Assembly: GCF_001718315.1 (NCBI RefSeq)
Contig: NZ_CP013362.1
Span: 992,001-1,056,000 of the forward strand
From: Burkholderia diffusa
GTDB lineage: Bacteria > Pseudomonadota > Gammaproteobacteria > Burkholderiales > Burkholderiaceae
DNA: 64,000 nt
Direction: 5' to 3'
This document shows, one piece after another, positions 60,240 to 64,000 of the stretch (position 1 is its first letter; every line of letters starts with the position of its first letter). Position numbers and translations under genes: made by a program. The notes below the pieces were generated by a model, which was not told where the DNA came from, did not search any database, and was given only the letters and a program-made list of their open reading frames with translations.

Positions 60240-60635
60240 TTAGAGTCGATGATCGAAAACCCGGGCTTTGCGTCCGGGTTTTTTCTCTTTTAAAATAGCA
60301 TCCGCGTCGTTCAGGTAACCGTCGAAACGTTCGACCCACGCGCGTTTGCCGGGCGAGTGGCCGTGCCCGCGCAGATCGATTGCCAGCACGCCGATGCCGG
60401 CCGCGTTCAATCTGGCCGCGAGCGTCGCGTAACGTCCCGCATGCTCGGCGAGGCCGTGCACGAGCGCGATCGTTGCGCGCGGCGGCTGCGTGCCGTCGCC
60501 AGCCGGCCAGCGATACGACGCCAGTTCGAGCCCGTCCGCGGTACGCAGCCGGCCCATGCGCGGGGCGGGCGGCGCTGCCGTGTCCAGCGCTGCGGTGGCG
60601 GCGGGTGCGGTGGCCTGCGTGGTGGTGGCGGTCAT
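60240..60635 (-). pseudogene. Truncated duplicate of the alpha/beta hydrolase
   Basis: The right repeat unit contains only the first 112 codons of the hydrolase (60299-60635), ending before the nucleophile motif. At the repeat joint the frame continues into the inverted metQ terminator and stops at 60240 after 19 foreign residues (beginning ILKEKKPGRK). It lacks the catalytic Ser, acid and His and cannot be an active hydrolase. The AGGAG ribosome site is duplicated with it. Confidence 0.9.
60257..60287 (+). terminator. metQ terminator, left copy
   Basis: AACCCGG and CCGGGTT pair around a loop containing GCTTTGCGT and run into TTTTCTCTTTT. It is the last element before the repeat joint at 60298/60299. 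Confidence 0.85.
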
Positions 60636-60851
60636 CTGGCGGGTCTCCTGTGTCGTTGGCATCGGTGTTCCGGATCATAGTCGCGGCGCTCGCGCGGCGG
60701 GCCAACAGGGCCCCTCTAATTTCGTCCGGTTATGAAAAGATCGAAATCGATTATTAAGTGGAATGAGGCGTTTGCGGTAAAATCGCCGGCTATTCCAGAT
60801 GCATCGGCGGCCGACTGGCGGGCTTCGCCTGGCGGCCGCCGTTTTGTTTAC

Positions 60852-61886
60852 ATGATCGAATTACGCAATCTGTCACAGCGTTTCCCCGGGCCGACCGGCT
60901 GGGTCGACGCATTGCACAACGTCAATCTGACGATCCCGCAGGGCGAGGTGTTCGGCATCATCGGCCGAAGCGGCGCCGGCAAGAGCACGCTCGTGCGCAC
61001 CATCAACCTGCTCACGCGGCCGACCGAAGGCAACGTCGTCGTTGGCGGGCGCGATCTCACGCTGCTGCCGGCCGGCGCGCTGCGCGAAGCGCGCCGTGAA
61101 ATCGGCATGATCTTCCAGCACTTCAACCTGCTGTCTTCGCGCACGGTGTTCGACAACGTCGCGTTGCCGCTCGAGCTCGCTGGCGCGAGCCGTGCCGATA
61201 TCGAGGCCGCCGTGCTGCCGCTGCTCGACCTCGTCGGGCTGTCGGCGCAGAAGGACCGCTACCCGGCGCAGATCAGCGGCGGCCAGAAGCAGCGCGTCGG
61301 CATCGCCCGAGCGCTCGCGAGCAAGCCGAAGGTACTGCTGTCGGACGAGGCGACGTCTGCGCTCGACCCCGAGACCACGCGCGCGATCCTCGACCTGCTG
61401 AAGCGCATCAACCGCGAACTCGGCCTGACGATCGTGCTGATCACGCATCAGATGGAAGTGATCAAGCAGGTGTGCGATCGCGTGGCGGTGCTCGACGCGG
61501 GGCGCGTGGTCGAAGAAGGCCGCGTGATCGACGTGTTCCTGCAGCCGCATCATGAAGTGACGCGCGCGCTGATCGGCGACGTCATCGCGCAGGAACTGCC
61601 GCCCGCGCTGAAGGCACGCGTGGCCGAGCGGCTGAAGACGGGCAGCGGGCATTTGCTGCGGCTCGCATTCACCGGCTCGGGGGTCGATCAGCCGATCCTG
61701 TCGGAGACGATTCGCCGATACGAACTCGATTTCAACATCCTGCACGGCCAGATCGACGAGATTCAGGGGCAGGCGTTCGGGTCGCTCGCGGTGCTCGCGG
61801 GCGGCGAACCGGGCAAGGTCGGGCAGGCGCTCGCGTTCCTGCGCGAGCAAGGTGTGGTGGTAGAGGAGCTTTCGTATGTTGAGTGA
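60852..61886 (+). CDS. metN: Methionine importer ATP-binding protein (right copy)
   Basis: The protein is identical to that of 57709-58743: 344 residues with Walker A, the ISGGQ signature, Walker B and C-terminal NIL domain. It lies at a constant offset of 3,143 bp from the left copy, with the same leader hairpin and overlap with metI. If the duplication is real, the cell has two MetN genes; if it is an assembly artefact, this and the left copy are the same gene. Confidence 0.95.
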   Translation: MIELRNLSQRFPGPTGWVDALHNVNLTIPQGEVFGIIGRSGAGKSTLVRTINLLTRPTEGNVVVGGRDLTLLPAGALREARREIGMIFQHFNLLSSRTVFDNVALPLELAGASRADIEAAVLPLLDLVGLSAQKDRYPAQISGGQKQRVGIARALASKPKVLLSDEATSALDPETTRAILDLLKRINRELGLTIVLITHQMEVIKQVCDRVAVLDAGRVVEEGRVIDVFLQPHHEVTRALIGDVIAQELPPALKARVAERLKTGSGHLLRLAFTGSGVDQPILSETIRRYELDFNILHGQIDEIQGQAFGSLAVLAGGEPGKVGQALAFLREQGVVVEELSYVE

Positions 61887-62529
61887 GATGTTCGATATGT
61901 TCGTGCAGTCGTTCTGGGAGACGCTGATCATGGTCGGCATCTCGGGAGCGGTCGGCGCGCTCGTCGGGCTGCCGCTCGGCGTGCTGCTCTACCTGACCGA
62001 CCGCCAGGGCGTGCTGCAGAACCTCGGTGTGAATCGCGTGCTCGGCGGCATCGTGAACGCGGTGCGCTCGACGCCGTTCATCATCCTGCTGGTCGCGGTC
62101 ATTCCGTTCACGCGGCTCGTCACGGGGTCGTCGATCGGCACGGCCGCGGCGGTTGTGCCGCTGACGCTCGCGGCCGCGCCGTTCGTCGCGCGGCTGGTCG
62201 AGACCGCGCTGCGCGAAGTCGATCGAGGGCTGATCGAGGCCGCGCAGTCGATGGGCGCGACGACGTCGCAGATCGTCTTCAAGGTGCTGCTGCCCGAATC
62301 GCTGCCCGGCATCGTCGCGGGCCTGACGATCACGTTCGTGTCGCTCGTCGGCTACTCGGCGATGGCCGGTGCAATCGGCGGCGGCGGGCTCGGCGATCTC
62401 GGGATCCGTTACGGCTACCAGCGTTATCTGCCGGAAGTAATGTGGACGGTCGTCGCGATCCTGATCGTGTTCGTGCAGATCGTGCAATCGTTCGGCGACT
62501 GGCTCGTGCGCCGGCTGAGCCACAAGTAA
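61876..62529 (+). CDS. metI: Methionine importer permease (right copy)
   Basis: A 217-residue permease identical in translation to 58733-59386, with the same GAGGAG ribosome site inside metN. It precedes the intact metQ by 27 bp. It forms the inner-membrane channel of the methionine ABC importer with the MetN dimer. Confidence 0.95.
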   Translation: MLSEMFDMFVQSFWETLIMVGISGAVGALVGLPLGVLLYLTDRQGVLQNLGVNRVLGGIVNAVRSTPFIILLVAVIPFTRLVTGSSIGTAAAVVPLTLAAAPFVARLVETALREVDRGLIEAAQSMGATTSQIVFKVLLPESLPGIVAGLTITFVSLVGYSAMAGAIGGGGLGDLGIRYGYQRYLPEVMWTVVAILIVFVQIVQSFGDWLVRRLSHK

Positions 62530-62556
62530 AAACGACATTCACAGGTAGGGGAGACG

Positions 62557-63351
62557 ATGCAACGACGTTTCATGCTGAAATTCGCGGCCGCGCTCGGCGC
62601 GGTCGCGCTGTGCGCCAGCGCGCACGCGCAGGCCGAAACCATCAAGGTGGGCGTGACGGGCGGCCCGCACGCGCAGATCATGGACGTGGTGAAGAAGGTC
62701 GCGGCCAAGAGCGGCCTCGACATTCGCATCGTCGAATTCTCCGATTACGTGCAGCCGAACGCGGCGCTCGCGTCGGGCGATCTCGACGCGAACAGCTACC
62801 AGCACGATCCTTATCTGCAGGCGCAGGTGAGGGATCGCGGCTACAAGCTGATCAAGGTCGCGGATACCGTCACGTTTCCGATGGGCATCTATTCGAAGCG
62901 GGTGAAGTCGCTGGCCGAGTTGAAGCCCGGCGCGCGCATCGCGGTGCCGAACGATCCGACCAATGGCGGCCGCGCGCTGCTGTTGCTGCAGAAGCAGGGG
63001 CTGCTGAAGCTGCGTGCGGACGCAGGGCTGAAGGCGACGCCGCTCGACATCGTCGACAATCCGCGCAAGCTGAAGATCGTCGAACTTGATGCGGCACAGA
63101 TTCCGCGCTCGCTCGGCGACGTCGACGCTGCGGCTATCAACACCAACTACGCGATGGAAGCTGGGTTGAAGCCGAAACAGGACGCGATCGCGATCGAGGG
63201 CCCGAACGGTCCTTACGCGAACATTCTCGCGATTCGCGAGGCTGACCGGGGCAAGCCGTGGGTCGCGAAGCTGGTCGCGGCCTACCACTCCGCGGATGTG
63301 AAGCAGTTCATCGAACAGAAGTTTGGCGGCGCGGTCATCGCCGCCTGGTAA
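62557..63351 (+). CDS. metQ: Methionine-binding periplasmic protein MetQ (intact copy)
   Basis: A 264-residue NlpA-family binding protein delivering methionine to MetNI. A signal peptide of about 24-26 residues ends at SAHAQA. The cysteine in VALC does not make a good lipobox, so cleavage by signal peptidase I is likely. Family segments TIKVGVTGGPHAQIMDVVKK and the C-terminal VKQFIEQKFGGAVIAAW are complete. The GGGGAG ribosome site is 5 bases from the ATG. It is the functional counterpart of the frameshifted gene at 59414. Confidence 0.96.
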   Translation: MQRRFMLKFAAALGAVALCASAHAQAETIKVGVTGGPHAQIMDVVKKVAAKSGLDIRIVEFSDYVQPNAALASGDLDANSYQHDPYLQAQVRDRGYKLIKVADTVTFPMGIYSKRVKSLAELKPGARIAVPNDPTNGGRALLLLQKQGLLKLRADAGLKATPLDIVDNPRKLKIVELDAAQIPRSLGDVDAAAINTNYAMEAGLKPKQDAIAIEGPNGPYANILAIREADRGKPWVAKLVAAYHSADVKQFIEQKFGGAVIAAW

Positions 63352-63397
63352 CACGTGGTGCTGGGCGCGCCCGGTGACGATTAGAGTCGATGATCGA

Positions 63398-63428
63398 AAA
63401 CCCGGGCTTTGCGTCCGGGTTTTTTCTC
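63398..63428 (+). terminator. metQ terminator, right copy
   Basis: The same hairpin as at 60257: AACCCGG and CCGGGTT, followed by a T-rich tract. It closes the methionine importer operon before etfB. Confidence 0.88.
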
Positions 63429-63580
63429 TTTTAAAATAGAACGACCGTTCGCTATTGCCGGCGCGCCGCAGAGGAGCGCTATCCTCGATAGCCACGATGG
63501 ATTGGTCCGCTTGGCCGCGCAGTCATGAGGCCTCGCTATAGAATGGCCTCTGGTCGTATTCGTAACTTTGGAGCGTGTGC

Positions 63581-64000
63581 ATGAAAATCCTGGTGCCAGT
63601 GAAAAGAGTGGTCGATTACAACGTGAAGGTCCGCGTGAAGTCGGACAACACGGGCGTCGACATCGCGAACGTGAAGATGTCGATGAACCCGTTTGACGAA
63701 ATCGCCGTTGAAGAAGCCGTGCGCCTGAAGGAAGCGGGTGTGGCGACCGAAGTGATCGCCGTGTCGGTCGGCGTTGCACAGGCGCAGGAAACGCTGCGCA
63801 CGGCGCTGGCGATCGGCGCGGATCGCGCGATCCTCGTCGAGTCGAACGACGGCGTCGAGCCGCTGGCCGTCGCGAAGATCCTGAAGGCGCTGGTCGACAA
63901 GGAGCAGCCGCAACTCGTGATCCTCGGCAAGCAGGCAATCGACGACGATTCGAACCAGACGGGCCAGATGCTGGCCGCGCTGGCGGGTCTGCCGCAAGCG
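63581..64000 (+). CDS. etfB: Electron transfer flavoprotein beta subunit (partial)
   Basis: The first 140 codons of a gene that runs off the right edge. The N-terminus [20 protein letters not shown], the [21 protein letters not shown] segment and the [26 protein letters not shown] stretch (the ETF-beta signature region) identify it clearly. ETF passes electrons from acyl-CoA and other dehydrogenases to the ubiquinone pool. A GGAG ribosome site lies 8 bases before the ATG. etfA is expected next, outside the window. Confidence 0.95.
   Translation, partial: MKILVPVKRVVDYNVKVRVKSDNTGVDIANVKMSMNPFDEIAVEEAVRLKEAGVATEVIAVSVGVAQAQETLRTALAIGADRAILVESNDGVEPLAVAKILKALVDKEQPQLVILGKQAIDDDSNQTGQMLAALAGLPQA

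Larger units (their letters stand above)
57156..60298. repeat. Tandem 3.1-kb repeat, left copy
   Basis: 3,143 bp repeated directly and without spacer. It runs from inside the alpha/beta hydrolase gene through metN, metI, metQ and the metQ terminator. Compared with the right copy, the only differences I found by eye are an extra C within 60142-60144 and another within 60228-60231. Encoded MetN and MetI are identical between copies. The only homology at the breakpoints is the dinucleotide AG, and no insertion sequence flanks the unit. Confidence 0.95.
60299..63439. repeat. Tandem 3.1-kb repeat, right copy
   Basis: 3,141 bp, starting directly after the left copy. It carries the 5' fragment of the alpha/beta hydrolase, the metN leader, intact metN, metI and metQ, and the terminator. 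Beyond it the sequence continues into the etfB upstream region. Its metQ reading frame is intact, so this copy looks like the reference version. Confidence 0.95.

Overview
The window looks like core chromosome of a Burkholderia, most likely of the B. cepacia complex. The evidence is very high GC at third codon positions, a tmRNA encoding the tag ANDDTFALAA, several Burkholderia-type families (DUF2968, DUF4148, DUF4136, DUF2059), a monofunctional heptose-7-phosphate kinase, and a gyrA-serC-pheA-tyrA-aroA-cmk-rpsA-ihfB gene order. No prophage, integrase, transposase, CRISPR array or recognisable defence cassette was seen.

Layout. 1-5,000: the edge of a YeaQ/GlsB-type small membrane gene, a LuxR-type regulator with an FAD monooxygenase and DUF2783 gene, tRNA-Thr(CGT) and fbp. 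5,000-17,000: pepN, a DUF4136 lipoprotein, a TMEM165/GDT1 transporter behind a yybP-ykoY-type manganese riboswitch, a purine-salvage set (xdhC, adenine/adenosine deaminase, a small unknown, guaD), dsbB, and an amidase with its GntR regulator. 17,000-25,400: a class-I glutamine amidotransferase-like hydrolase, DUF2968, an unknown membrane protein, a citrate-type MFS transporter, a TPR protein with a GT9-like C terminus, and a second FAD monooxygenase. 25,400-32,000: an NAD-linked molybdenum formate dehydrogenase operon (fdsG-B-A-D) with a divergent ModE-like regulator. 32,000-36,000: two small secreted proteins, ssrA, gph-ubiG and an OmpA-family protein.

36,400-54,200 is a long plus-strand block: gyrA, DUF2059, serC, pheA, tyrA, aroA, cmk, rpsA, ihfB, lapA, lapB, ugd, hldA, hldD, comEA-like and cysM. 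It combines serine and aromatic amino-acid synthesis, DNA topology and translation with LPS control and inner-core heptose supply. 54,200-64,000 holds mltB (minus), a deacetylase-family gene, an alpha/beta hydrolase (minus), the methionine ABC importer metNIQ and the start of etfB.

The most notable structural feature is a direct tandem repeat of about 3.14 kb (57156-60298 and 60299-63439). It duplicates metNIQ and the 5' part of the hydrolase. The only differences I found are two one-base C insertions in the last 160 bp of the left copy, one of which frameshifts metQ. This could be an unmerged contig overlap or a very recent duplication; the sequence cannot decide, though the clustering of errors near the joint favours an assembly cause. 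I found no convincing undescribed multi-gene system. Other points worth checking are the terminator-like hairpin abutting the metN start codon, absences from familiar clusters (no aminotransferase between pheA and tyrA, no fdsC, no xdhAB), the ssrA -10 box overlapping the gph stop codon, and the unknown gene coupled to guaD.
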